In this document: piece after piece, positions 38,176-45,735 of the stretch
How positions within the stretch are numbered: position 1 is the stretch's first letter
Layout: every line of letters starts with the position of its first letter
Assembly: GCA_013152435.1 (NCBI GenBank)
Contig: JAADGJ010000003.1
Location: forward strand, 1-62,411
DNA: 62,411 nt
Origin: Chloroflexota bacterium
Lineage (GTDB): Bacteria > Chloroflexota > Anaerolineae > DUEN01
Reading direction: 5' to 3'
Translations under genes and position numbers: made by a program
Notes under the pieces: model-generated
Database searches by the model: none
What the model was told of the DNA's origin: nothing
What the model saw: the letters and a program-made list of their open reading frames with translations, nothing else

Positions 38176-38204
38176 AATATACCATGCAGGTCCCCAGGTG
38201 TCAA
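38176..38204 (-). promoter_or_regulatory. Consensus sigma-70 promoter of the ald-fhs-acs operon
   Basis: Minus strand TTGACA (38199-38204), a 17-base spacer, TATATT (38176-38181). The transcript start is expected near 38169. It is the only strong promoter seen between the dispersed repeats and the Wood-Ljungdahl genes. Confidence 0.85.
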
Positions 38205-38299
38205 TAGTGGCACATGCGGTGACAGGGCTTTTCAAAAATCTAACGGAGACTCTCCCCGGGCACCTCAAACCAGCCTCGCCTCACTTGGGAAAGGGCGTT

Positions 38300-38609
38300 G
38301 TAGGGGCGCAACGGCATTGCGCCCTATTCGCATCCACTGAACAGCATGGGCGAGGCCCCCGCCTGTCGCTTTTTCCCTCCACAGGCGGCCGCACCTGAAA
38401 GGGAAAGCGCGGAGGGGAAGCCCCTCCGCAGAAAAACGCCTTTTCTCGCCTTTCACCTGCCCGGCTGGGGCTTTGGCCGGCGGCCTTCGGCCCCACGGGG
38501 CAGGTGAGGAGCTGAAAATAGATCTCTTCGGAGGGGCTGCCGCCCCTCCGAGCCACCCCAGAGATGCGGGACCACGCTTCCATATCGCTTAATCTGATAC
38601 CAATGGGGC
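38300..38609. repeat. Dispersed repeat, copy A
   Basis: The block 38321-38609 (289 bp) matches 53172-53460 without gaps, with about 37 mismatches by eye (about 87% identity). It is preceded by a palindrome GGGCGCAA...TTGCGCCC (38305-38321) and contains GC-rich hairpins (GGAGGGGCTGCCGCCCCTCC at 38531-38550). It ends GCTTAA...GATACCAATGGGGC. No open frame is conserved between the copies. Confidence 0.8.
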
Positions 38610-39016
38610 GATCAACGGGTCACCCCCATTCGCATCAACGGAAGGACTCTTCTCAATCTTGCCTTGCCCGGCTGAGGCAGGGGCTCTGGCCTATAGCCTA
38701 AGCTCCCGCCGGACAACAGTCCGGCGACACAGAGCGGACTGTTGTCCGCTTGGAGCACGCATGGACAGGTGCAAAGACTCGGGATATGACTCTATAAAGG
38801 GGCTGTGCCCCCTTGAGCCTCCCTGGGAACGTGGAAGCATGCCCTCGTGGGGCTTAAGTTGATACCCAAGGGACGCAACGGCGTTGCCCCCCTACCCAAT
38901 ACGCCTCTAGGAGCTCGGACATTACTTTAGATCTTGTAGAGGCAGTCCTTGTGGCTGCCTCAGGCGCCCACAAGGGGCGCCCCTAAAGATCCTTTTCCTG
39001 AGGACGCCGAGAAAGC
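38610..39016. repeat. Divergent repeat unit and flanking non-coding DNA
   Basis: Directly after copy A a second, diverged unit starts with the same motif (CCATTCGCATCAAC) and ends with the same GCTTAAGTTGATACC and a palindrome (GGGACGCAACGGCGTTGCCCC near 38871-38891). Inside are a perfect 14-bp inverted repeat (38710-38723 with 38735-38748) and a hairpin GGGGCTGTGCCCC near 38800. From 38900 to 39016 no gene is seen. Confidence 0.65.
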
Positions 39017-39045
39017 TGGACGCGCTCGCCCCCCAATGGTATGAT
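39017..39045 (+). promoter_or_regulatory. Probable promoter of the two-component operon
   Basis: TGGACG (39017-39022), a 17-base spacer and TATGAT (39040-39045), about 40 bases upstream of the response-regulator start. The match is 4/6 and 5/6. Confidence 0.6.
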
Positions 39046-39086
39046 GCAAACCGAGAGGCCGCTTGAACATGAGGAGAGGAGGATCG

Positions 39087-39779
39087 ATGTCGAAGGCAAC
39101 CGTGCTCGTAGTGGACGATGAACCCAACATCCTCAGCGTCGTCCAGGCGTACCTGCAACAGGAGGGCTTTACCGTCTACACCGCCGCCGACGGGCTCTCC
39201 GCCCTGAAAGCCGCCCGGGCATACCGGCCGGACCTCATCGTGCTCGACATCATGCTGCCTGGCCTGGACGGGATCGAGGTGCTTCGGCGCCTCCGCCAGG
39301 AGTCCAACGTCTACGTCCTCATGCTGACGGCCAAGGCCGATGAGACGGACAAGATCGTGGGCCTCACCATGGGAGCCGACGATTACCTGACCAAACCTTT
39401 CAGCCCCCGAGAGCTGGTCGCCCGGGTCAAGGCGATCCTGCGCCGCGGGCGCGGCGTCGGCCAGGACGAGGCCCCGTTGAACTTTCACCGCCTGCGCATC
39501 GATCCGGAGGCGCGCCAGGTCTGGAAGGACGACCGCCCCGTGGAACTGACCCCCATCGAATTCGACATCCTGTTGGCGTTGGCGCGCCATCGTGGCCGGG
39601 TGCTCAGCCGGGAGCAGCTCATCGAACACGTCTGGGGATACGATTATTACGGCGACGAGCGCGTGGTAGATGTCCACATCGGGCGCATCCGCAAGAAGAT
39701 CGAGGACGATCCGGCGCATCCCACATGGATCATCACCGCCCGAGGCATCGGATACCGGTTCGAGGGGGAACCCGCATGA
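39087..39779 (+). CDS. OmpR/PhoB-family response regulator
   Basis: 230 aa. The N-terminal receiver domain has VVDDEPN (acidic pocket), phospho-acceptor Asp in VLDIMLPGLDG (about residue 54) and Lys in YLTKPFSPREL. The C-terminal winged-helix DNA-binding domain shows LTPIEFDILLALARHRGRVLSREQL and VDVHIGRIRKKIE. ATG at 39087 is chosen because GAGGAGAGGAGG precedes it; eight upstream codons are open but unsupported. It overlaps the kinase gene by 4 bases (ATGA). Confidence 0.94.
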   Translation: MSKATVLVVDDEPNILSVVQAYLQQEGFTVYTAADGLSALKAARAYRPDLIVLDIMLPGLDGIEVLRRLRQESNVYVLMLTAKADETDKIVGLTMGADDYLTKPFSPRELVARVKAILRRGRGVGQDEAPLNFHRLRIDPEARQVWKDDRPVELTPIEFDILLALARHRGRVLSREQLIEHVWGYDYYGDERVVDVHIGRIRKKIEDDPAHPTWIITARGIGYRFEGEPA

Positions 39780-40891
39780 GGATACGGACGGCATTGCACC
39801 AGCGACTGAGCTGGAAGCTCTTCCTCTCCCACCTGGTCATCGTGGCTGTCGGCGTGGTGGTGCTGGCCAGCACGGCCGAATTCCATGCGCCGGCCGCGCT
39901 GGCACGCCACATCGCCCGGATGCAAGAGGTCCTGGGCGACGACCCGGCTCTGGCGGCCGACCTGCACGAGAACTTCATGGCTGCCGTTAACGAAGTCCTG
40001 GCGGTGGCCGCCATGATGGCCACGCTGGCGGCGTTGCTGGTGAGCATGTTCACCGCCCACCGAATCGTGCAGCCGGTCCGGGCCATGATGGAGGCCAGCC
40101 AGCGCATCGCCGCCGGCGAGTACCGGGAGCGCGTGCAGGTCACCAGCGAGGACGAACTGGGGGCCCTGGCGCAAGCCTTCAACCAGATGGCCGAGACCCT
40201 GGAGCGCACGGAGCAACGGAGGCTGGAGCTCATCGGGAACGTGGCTCATGAGCTGCGTACCCCGCTGAGCAGCATCCGGAGTATTATGGAAGGGCTGATG
40301 GACGGCGTACTGCCGCCGGAGCCCGCCACGTTCCAGAACGTCCTGCGGGAGGTCGCCCGACTCCAGCGCCTGGTCCACGACCTGGAGGAGCTCTCCCGCG
40401 CCGAGGCCGGGCAGATCCCCCTGGACCTTCGCCTCGTCTCCCTGACCGATCTGGTGCGCTCCGCAGCCGAGCGCCTGCAGCCGCAATTTCAGGACAAGGG
40501 CGTCGAACTCGTCCTGGATCTCCCCCCAGACCTTCCACAGGTATGGGTCGACCCCGGCCGCATCACTCAGGTGTTGATCAACCTGCTGGGAAACGCCCTG
40601 CAGTACACCCCCTCCGGCGGCCGCGTCACCGTGCGCGGCCGCGCGGATCACCGGGAGGTGACCATCGCCGTGCAGGACACGGGCATCGGCATCCCAGCCG
40701 AGCATCTGCCCCACATCTTCGAGCGCTTCTACCGCGTGGACAAGTCCCGGTCCCGCGCCGGCGGCGGCAGTGGGATCGGCCTGACCATCGCCAAACATCT
40801 GATCGAGGCCCATGGCGGGCGTATCCAGGCGGAGAGCCCCGGGCCCGGTCGCGGCAGCACCTTCACCTTCACCCTCCCTCGCGCCGCCTGA
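39776..40891 (+). CDS. Sensor histidine kinase
   Basis: 371-aa membrane kinase paired with the preceding regulator. N-terminal membrane helix (about residues 15-35), a short extracytoplasmic sensor segment of about 50 aa, a second helix, HAMP linker, HisKA with phospho-acceptor His in NVAHELRTPLSSIR, and a HATPase domain (GNALQYTPSGG, GIGIPAEHLPHIFERFY, GIGLTIAKHLIEAHGG). The stimulus is unknown; the compact sensor loop suggests an envelope or membrane signal. Confidence 0.94.
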   Translation: MRIRTALHQRLSWKLFLSHLVIVAVGVVVLASTAEFHAPAALARHIARMQEVLGDDPALAADLHENFMAAVNEVLAVAAMMATLAALLVSMFTAHRIVQPVRAMMEASQRIAAGEYRERVQVTSEDELGALAQAFNQMAETLERTEQRRLELIGNVAHELRTPLSSIRSIMEGLMDGVLPPEPATFQNVLREVARLQRLVHDLEELSRAEAGQIPLDLRLVSLTDLVRSAAERLQPQFQDKGVELVLDLPPDLPQVWVDPGRITQVLINLLGNALQYTPSGGRVTVRGRADHREVTIAVQDTGIGIPAEHLPHIFERFYRVDKSRSRAGGGSGIGLTIAKHLIEAHGGRIQAESPGPGRGSTFTFTLPRAA

Positions 40892-41036
40892 TCCCTCATT
40901 CATCAAACCTTTACACTTCCTTCAAGAGCCCGTCACGACGGTCGGATACAATGGAACTGACCTGAGAAAGATATCCCGCCCGGCCCCGAAACGGGCCACG
41001 GCGGGACACTGCAAGAGAGTGTAAAGGAGGCGGAAC

Positions 41037-41288
41037 ATGATGATGGGATTCGGCCTAGGCGGCTTCGGATTGATTTTCATGCTGTTCCTTTGGGTGGTGG
41101 TAATCGGCCTGGTGGTCTGGCTGGTAGGCGGGCTTTTCCCCCGGATCACCAACACGGCGTCGCCAGAAAGGGCCACGTCGCGCACAAGCACAGCGGAGAC
41201 CCCGCTGGAGGTCTTGAGACGACGATACGCCCGCGGCGAGATCAGCAAGGCGGAATACGAACAAATGCGCCAGGCCCTGGAGGCGTAG
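41037..41288 (+). CDS. Small membrane protein with SHOCT domain
   Basis: 83 aa. One strong N-terminal membrane helix (FGLIFMLFLWVVVIGLVVWL), a short linker, then a C-terminal SHOCT motif (PLEVLRRRYARGEISKAEYEQMRQAL). SHOCT proteins are often oligomerising or membrane-anchoring modules of unknown precise role. AAAGGAGG lies 8 bases upstream of the first of three Met codons. It follows the kinase by 145 bases. Confidence 0.9.
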   Translation: MMMGFGLGGFGLIFMLFLWVVVIGLVVWLVGGLFPRITNTASPERATSRTSTAETPLEVLRRRYARGEISKAEYEQMRQALEA

Positions 41289-41394
41289 CCACCCCCGGAA
41301 TGCGAAGGGGGATTTAACGGGGCCACGGTCGCCATAACAGCGGATGAAGCATGGAAGCTCCACCCGCTTAGAAGCGCACGGACAAGCGCAAACG

Positions 41395-41425
41395 AAGAGA
41401 GGCAACGCCAGGCGTTGCCTCTCTT
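41395..41425. terminator. Bidirectional terminator between SHOCT and rhodanese genes
   Basis: A near-perfect 15-bp inverted repeat (41395-41409 with 41411-41425) lies between two convergent genes. On the plus strand it ends CTCTCTTGCCGTCTT; on the minus strand it ends CTCTCTTCG. It can serve both genes. Confidence 0.7.
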
Positions 41426-41449
41426 GCCGTCTTAAAGGCCAGCGACCGC

Positions 41450-42106
41450 TTATGGCCCGCTCTCCACCGGATATCCGGCCTCCTCCCAGACGCGAAGGCC
41501 ACCCCGGATCGCTTTGACGTTCTTGTATCCCTTGTTCATGAGGATAAGCGCCGCACGGGCGCTGGATTCCTCGTTCGGTCAGGTACAGTAAGTGATGATC
41601 TCCGCGTCCCGAGGCAACTCCTGATAACGCTCGTCCAGCTCCGTCAAAGGCAGCGAGACCGCCCCAGGGATGTGGGCCGTGCGATACTCCTCCTGACTGC
41701 GCACATCTACGAACAACGCCGCCCCGGCATCGTACCGGGCTTTGGCCTCCGCCAGGGAGATACGGGGCACATCAGGATAGGGGATGCCGCTCTCATCGTG
41801 ATAATCGGGCAAGTCGGAACTGGTCGGCGCACTTCGATTCAAACTGAAGAAGACCAGGGCCACGACCAACACCACCACAACGCCGCCCACCCACGCCCAG
41901 GTCCTGGGCGTCATATACCAACGGCGTTGCACCCGGCGCGCCCGGCTCCGCTGAGAGGAGCGCTTGCGCGACTTTGAGGACCTAGCCGATCGAACCGGGG
42001 CGCCGCACGATGTGCAAAACCGGGCCCCCGGCTTTATCTTAGCACCACATTGCGTGCAAAACGCGGCCGCGCCGCCGGTGGCCGCTGAACCTGAACGCGA
42101 TCCCAT
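41450..42106 (-). CDS. Membrane-anchored rhodanese with zinc ribbon and in-frame UGA (selenocysteine)
   Basis: 218 aa if UGA at 41579-41581 is read as selenocysteine (residue 176). Order: double zinc ribbon (CTQCGAKI...CTSCGAPV, about residues 15-35), basic linker, one membrane helix (WVGGVVVVLVVALVFF), and a rhodanese domain (ISLAEAKARYDAGAALFVDVRS). The active-site loop reads YCT-UGA-PNEESSARAA. Many rhodaneses have YCxCPNE there, so UGA replaces the second Cys, two after the usual catalytic Cys. The same frame continues with GYKNVKAIRGGLRVWEEAGYPVE to a TAA, the canonical rhodanese C-terminus. A SECIS-like hairpin follows the UGA. AAAGGAG precedes ATG 42106. Confidence 0.87.
41547..41563 (-). 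promoter_or_regulatory. SECIS-like hairpin downstream of the rhodanese UGA
   Basis: Minus-strand 6-bp GC-rich stem AGCGCC/GGCGCT with loop CGTGC. The loop starts 21 nt after the UGA and has G as its second base. Spacing and loop fit the bacterial SECIS pattern. It is independent in sequence from the hairpin in mvhD. Confidence 0.68.
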
Positions 42107-42168
42107 CCACCACTCCTTTCCAGAAATCTGGCCATGCCAGGCATCATTCCATGAACACCCGTTCACAC

Positions 42169-42196
42169 ATTATCCACACAAGCCCGGGGCTGTCAA
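42169..42196 (-). promoter_or_regulatory. Promoter of the selenocysteine rhodanese gene
   Basis: Minus strand TTGACA (42191-42196), a 16-base spacer, GATAAT (42169-42174). The predicted 5' leader is about 55 nt. Confidence 0.7.
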
Positions 42197-42240
42197 AAAT
42201 CATGCGCGGGAGGAATGGATGCACGACCGCCCTCACCGCG

Positions 42241-42270
42241 TTGGGCAACCGGAAAAGTTTGCAGTATAAT
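42241..42270 (+). promoter_or_regulatory. Promoter of the 42326 gene
   Basis: TTGGGC (42241-42246), an 18-base spacer, TATAAT (42265-42270), divergent from the rhodanese promoter. The start codon follows 55 bases later. Confidence 0.65.
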
Positions 42271-42325
42271 ATAGTTGTAGGATGCTGCGCCTCATCCCGA
42301 TCGAATCCTTCGTAAAGAGAAGACC

Positions 42326-42712
42326 ATGCTCGACGAGTCAAGTGCCTCATCCACACCATCGGCCGCCCAATCCGTGCACATCCGGAGGGCGCGGCTCTAC
42401 CCCTATCCAGACCTGACCAAGCTCTGGCTGCGGGCAGAGCTCTCCCCATTCACCACCCCACCTAATCTGGAAGTGATCGTGCACGATCCCGACGGGGAGG
42501 TGGCGACCAGCATGTATCTGGTCGAATGGCGCGACCCCTACGTCTCGCTCACCCTGCACCTCCGCCGCGCGCCGCAACCCGGCGGCCGATATACCGCAGA
42601 GCTGATCCTCACCGAGAAAGGGGAAAAGCTCCTGGATCATAAACGTGTGGCCTTCGACCTGACCTTCGTCGAGCCCGATGCAGAGGACCTTGCTCCGGGA
42701 TCACCCGCTTAA
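42326..42712 (+). CDS. Conserved-looking hypothetical protein, beta-rich
   Basis: 128 aa, soluble, no signal peptide or membrane helix. The alternation of hydrophobic residues (LEVIVHDPDGEVATSMYLVEW, VSLTLHLR, YTAELILTEKGEKLLD, VAFDLTF) suggests an immunoglobulin-like beta sandwich. I do not recognise the family. It has its own promoter and a weak AAGAGAAG ribosome site, and lies 23 bases before the surface-protein gene, so the two may be co-transcribed. Confidence 0.75.
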   Translation: MLDESSASSTPSAAQSVHIRRARLYPYPDLTKLWLRAELSPFTTPPNLEVIVHDPDGEVATSMYLVEWRDPYVSLTLHLRRAPQPGGRYTAELILTEKGEKLLDHKRVAFDLTFVEPDAEDLAPGSPA

Positions 42713-42735
42713 CACCCCAGTTAGGGAGATTGCCG

Positions 42736-43842
42736 ATGCACTGGAAGCCACGTCGACGCCTGATATCCGTACGCACCTGGAACCTCGGCCTGATCCTGAT
42801 CGCCCTCGCGATCATCCTGCTCTTGAGCGTGCCCCATCTCGCGGCCGCCGAGACCTCCCTGGCGGCCCCCAACCCGCAGGAGACGCCGCCGCTCGTCTGC
42901 TTCACGGCGACGCCCACCCCGACGCTGCCGCCCCCGCCCACGGACACGCCGACGCCCACACCCACGCCGTACGTCCCGCCGCCCACGCCCTCCACCCCCA
43001 CGGCGACGCCCACCCCCTGTCCGCCGGGCGGATTCGCCTCCCTGGTGGGGTTCGTGTTCTATGACATCAACGGCGACGGCGTCCGCGACCGCTTCCATGA
43101 GCCGGGCATCGGCGGCGTGACCGTCCACTTGAGCGACGGGCGCTCCAAGACGTCCAACACGCCCAGCGGCTTCTGGGGCTTCCTGGTGCCGGGCGGCACG
43201 TACACCGTATGGATCGATGTCCCCCAGGGTTATCAGGCGACGACCGCCACGTCCTACACCTGGACGTTAGCCGCCTGCGAGTTCAACGATCAGACGGCAT
43301 TTGGGCTTCAACAATCCACGCCCACGCCCACATACACGCCGACGCCCCAGAACACGCCCACGCCCGTGCTGATCTGCTACACGGCGACGCCAACTCCCAC
43401 GCCCACCTGGACGAACACGCCGATCGCGACGGACACGCCCACTCCCATCCCGACGAGCACCCCCACCGCGACTACGACGGCGGTGACAACGGGAACACCC
43501 CCCGCAACCACGACGGGTACGCCCACCACCACGGCGACCGCCTCACCCACGACGCCTGCGAATACACCAACGCCCATAACGACCCGCCTGCCGCCCACCG
43601 CGACGCCGACTTACACGCCCATACCCACGGCGACCGGCACGCCGGCCACCGCGACATACACGCCCACCCCCACCAGCACCTCGCCCGTTCCCACGCCGAG
43701 CTACACGCCCGCCTGGGAGAGCACCCCCACGCCGGTGCCCGAGTCGCCGCCGGTGGAGATCCCCGAGCCCACTACACTGGCCCTGCTGGCCAGCGGGCTG
43801 ACGGGGCTGGCTGCCCTCGCCGCCCGGCGCCCCCGGCGGTAA
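42736..43842 (+). CDS. Secreted SdrD B-like / Thr-Pro-linker protein with PEP-CTERM-like tail
   Basis: 368 aa. Basic N-terminus plus hydrophobic helix (signal peptide ending near AAAETSLAA), a TPTPTP linker, and one SdrD/Cna-B-type beta domain (SLVGFVFYDINGDGVRD, NTPSGFWGFLVPGGTYTV, about residues 100-190). A second linker of about 140 residues, very rich in Thr and Pro, follows. The end is EIPEPTTLALLASGLTGL followed by AALAARRPRR: a PEP motif, hydrophobic helix and Arg-rich tail, the architecture of PEP-CTERM sorting signals. ATG at 42736 is preferred (AGGGAG 7 bases upstream). It is likely exported to the surface and heavily glycosylated. Confidence 0.82.
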   Translation: MHWKPRRRLISVRTWNLGLILIALAIILLLSVPHLAAAETSLAAPNPQETPPLVCFTATPTPTLPPPPTDTPTPTPTPYVPPPTPSTPTATPTPCPPGGFASLVGFVFYDINGDGVRDRFHEPGIGGVTVHLSDGRSKTSNTPSGFWGFLVPGGTYTVWIDVPQGYQATTATSYTWTLAACEFNDQTAFGLQQSTPTPTYTPTPQNTPTPVLICYTATPTPTPTWTNTPIATDTPTPIPTSTPTATTTAVTTGTPPATTTGTPTTTATASPTTPANTPTPITTRLPPTATPTYTPIPTATGTPATATYTPTPTSTSPVPTPSYTPAWESTPTPVPESPPVEIPEPTTLALLASGLTGLAALAARRPRR

Positions 43843-43861
43843 CGGGCGCAACGGCCGAACG

Positions 43862-43890
43862 AAAACGCCCCGGCCATGTGGCCGGGGCGT
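43862..43890 (-). terminator. Terminator between convergent surface-protein and L,D-transpeptidase genes
   Basis: A 12-bp perfect GC-rich stem (43865-43876 with 43879-43890), followed on the minus strand by a TTTT run. It is a classic intrinsic terminator for the LysM/YkuD gene, possibly also stopping the plus-strand transcript. Confidence 0.8.
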
Positions 43891-43921
43891 CGCCATTCCA
43901 TCTCGTATAAGCGTTCCGCCT

Positions 43922-44938
43922 TCAATAGTCGATGATGACGGGCATCCCGATGTACGCCATGTTCCATAGCATCCTGGCGTTCTCATCGCTCAACATGATA
44001 CACCCAAAAGTGATGGGCGTTCCCACCAGCCCCGACCACGTCTCCAGGCCGGTGGTGGCGTTCCACGGCAGCCCATGAAACCCGTTCTCCGTGCCACCCG
44101 CCCAATACACCCCCAACCAGTACGGCATCCAGATGTTCCAGGCCGACCCATATGCCTTGCGCATCTTGCTCTGCACGTAATAGGTGCCCGGCTTCGTGGG
44201 CGAGCTACGCCGTCCCGTGGAGCATACCCACTCGTACAGCAACGTATCGCCGTCATATACGTAGCATCGCTGGCGGGAGATGCTCACCTCCACCCGTTTG
44301 CCACCACCATAGGGCTGAGCCACCTTCGACTTGGGGATGATCAATCGCCTCCCGGGGAAGATCAACGACGGGCTGCTCAGGTTGTTCGCCCGCGCCAGCG
44401 AAGCCACGGAGGTCCCGAATTGGCGGGCGATCCCCTCCAGCGTGTCCCCCGACCGGACCACGTACACCTGAGGCTCCAGCTCCGGCTCCGGAGCGGCAGG
44501 CTGCGTCTCCGGGGACTCCGCCGCGGGGGCCTGCCCCGGGATCGTCAGCCGCTGCCCCACCCGCAGGATAGCGCTAACGGCGATCCCCGACGCATCCGCG
44601 ATCTCCTGAACGGTCACCCCGTACTGCGCCGCAATGGAGGACAGGGTCTCGCCCGGTTGAACGATGTGAACCCCGGGTGCGTTATCAGAGGAGGCCTCTT
44701 CCCCGGTAGTGCTGGGGATACGAAGCTTCTGCCCTACATAGATGGCGTTCGGATTTGCCAAGCGGTTGGCCCGCACGATATCCTCTACGTCGACGCCATA
44801 GCGCTGCGCGATCGTGGAGAGGGTCTCCCCCGGCTGCACGACATGGACTCCATCCTGGGCTTGCACGCCCGCGATCGGCGTCCATGCCAGCGCCAACACC
44901 AGGAGGAATCCTAAGACGAGAGGGGCAACAGAGCGCAT
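43922..44938 (-). CDS. LysM-repeat L,D-transpeptidase (YkuD)
   Basis: 338-aa exported peptidoglycan enzyme. Signal peptide (about residues 1-28), three LysM domains (each beginning V-V-x-(P/S)GxTL, about 30-75, 88-132, 155-200), then a YkuD catalytic domain (VEVSISRQRCYVYDG, STGRRSSPTKPGTYYV, NGFHGLPW, PITFGCIML). The catalytic Cys is in TFGC; the usual SHGC histidine next to it is Phe here. ATG at 44938 is chosen with CGGAGGT upstream. Its product should cross-link peptidoglycan or modify the wall. Confidence 0.92.
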   Translation of the reverse strand: MRSVAPLVLGFLLVLALAWTPIAGVQAQDGVHVVQPGETLSTIAQRYGVDVEDIVRANRLANPNAIYVGQKLRIPSTTGEEASSDNAPGVHIVQPGETLSSIAAQYGVTVQEIADASGIAVSAILRVGQRLTIPGQAPAAESPETQPAAPEPELEPQVYVVRSGDTLEGIARQFGTSVASLARANNLSSPSLIFPGRRLIIPKSKVAQPYGGGKRVEVSISRQRCYVYDGDTLLYEWVCSTGRRSSPTKPGTYYVQSKMRKAYGSAWNIWMPYWLGVYWAGGTENGFHGLPWNATTGLETWSGLVGTPITFGCIMLSDENARMLWNMAYIGMPVIIDY

Positions 44939-44989
44939 GACGACCTCCGTGCGGGGGATGATGTCCATCCGATTACACAAGCCCATCCT

Positions 44990-45018
44990 ACTCTACTGAA
45001 GGTGCGACCCTATGTCAA
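44990..45018 (-). promoter_or_regulatory. Promoter of the L,D-transpeptidase gene
   Basis: Minus strand TTGACA (45013-45018), a 17-base spacer and TAGAGT (44990-44995). It overlaps the first codons of the divergent Nudix gene. Confidence 0.65.
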
Positions 45019-45599
45019 GTAATCCAGATCACATCCCAGATTTCCAATGGAAGACGCTGCGACGGCAGCTCCTGCTCGACCGCCGGCCATGGCTCACATT
45101 GTGGGAGGAGGACGTGCTCCTCCCCTCCGGCTATCGAATCGATGGCTACCTGCTGGCCGAGGCCCGCCCATACGCCATGGTCTTCGCCGTCACGGACGAT
45201 GGCCACGTCCCCCTGGTCCGCCAATACAAGCATGGCCTCCGCCGGCTGGCCTACGACCTGCCGTCCGGATACCTGGACAGCGACGACGAAGATCCCCTGG
45301 CCTGCGCACAACGGGAGCTGGCCGAGGAAGCGGGCTTCCACGGTGGCGAATGGCATCACCTGGGCAGCCCGACCATCGACAGCAACCGAGGCACCACCCA
45401 GGCTCACCTGTTCCTGGCCCTCGGCGTTACGGGAGACGGAACGCAACATCTGGACCCAACCGAGCAGATCGAGGTGAGCCTGTTCCCCATAACAAAGGTC
45501 TCCGCAATGGCCCACGCAGGCGAGATCAGCGGCCTGGCCAGCATCGCGAATATCTTCATGGCGCTGGATCTCCTGCGTGATCGCGGATATCCGGTCTGA
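45012..45599 (+). CDS. Nudix hydrolase
   Basis: 195 aa, similar to ADP-ribose-pyrophosphatase-type Nudix proteins. The Nudix box is GYLDSDDEDPLACAQRELAE continuing EAGF, one residue longer than the consensus between the first Gly and Glu but with intact RELAEEAGF. Upstream, VPLVRQYKHGLRRLAYDLPSG matches the sheet that positions the substrate. GAAGGTG lies 7 bases from the ATG. It probably clears a nucleoside diphosphate derivative; the substrate is not determinable. Confidence 0.9.
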   Translation: MSSNPDHIPDFQWKTLRRQLLLDRRPWLTLWEEDVLLPSGYRIDGYLLAEARPYAMVFAVTDDGHVPLVRQYKHGLRRLAYDLPSGYLDSDDEDPLACAQRELAEEAGFHGGEWHHLGSPTIDSNRGTTQAHLFLALGVTGDGTQHLDPTEQIEVSLFPITKVSAMAHAGEISGLASIANIFMALDLLRDRGYPV

Positions 45600-45628
45600 G
45601 CCGAAATCCTTCGCTTTCGCACAATCAG

Positions 45629-45657
45629 TTGACGCTCCCCGGAGACGATGCTATCAT
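45629..45657 (+). promoter_or_regulatory. Promoter of the ABC exporter pair
   Basis: TTGACG (45629-45634), a 17-base spacer, TATCAT (45652-45657), 79 bases before the first exporter gene. Confidence 0.7.
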
Positions 45658-45735
45658 GCCCGCGCGGGCGCCATCGGGTGCCCTTCGCACTTCCATGCGG
45701 GGAGCACTCCCTGCCGCGATAGGACAAGGGGAGCC

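Noticed and set aside
43300-43740. Thr/Pro linker region as a tandem DNA repeat element
   Set aside because: The repetition follows from the TPTPT codons of the surface protein and its shadow frames; it is protein-level low complexity, not a separate DNA element.
45577-45735. N-terminal extension of the first ABC exporter
   Set aside because: It overlaps the Nudix gene, runs across a consensus promoter, and is not family sequence; ATG 45736 fits the family N-terminus.
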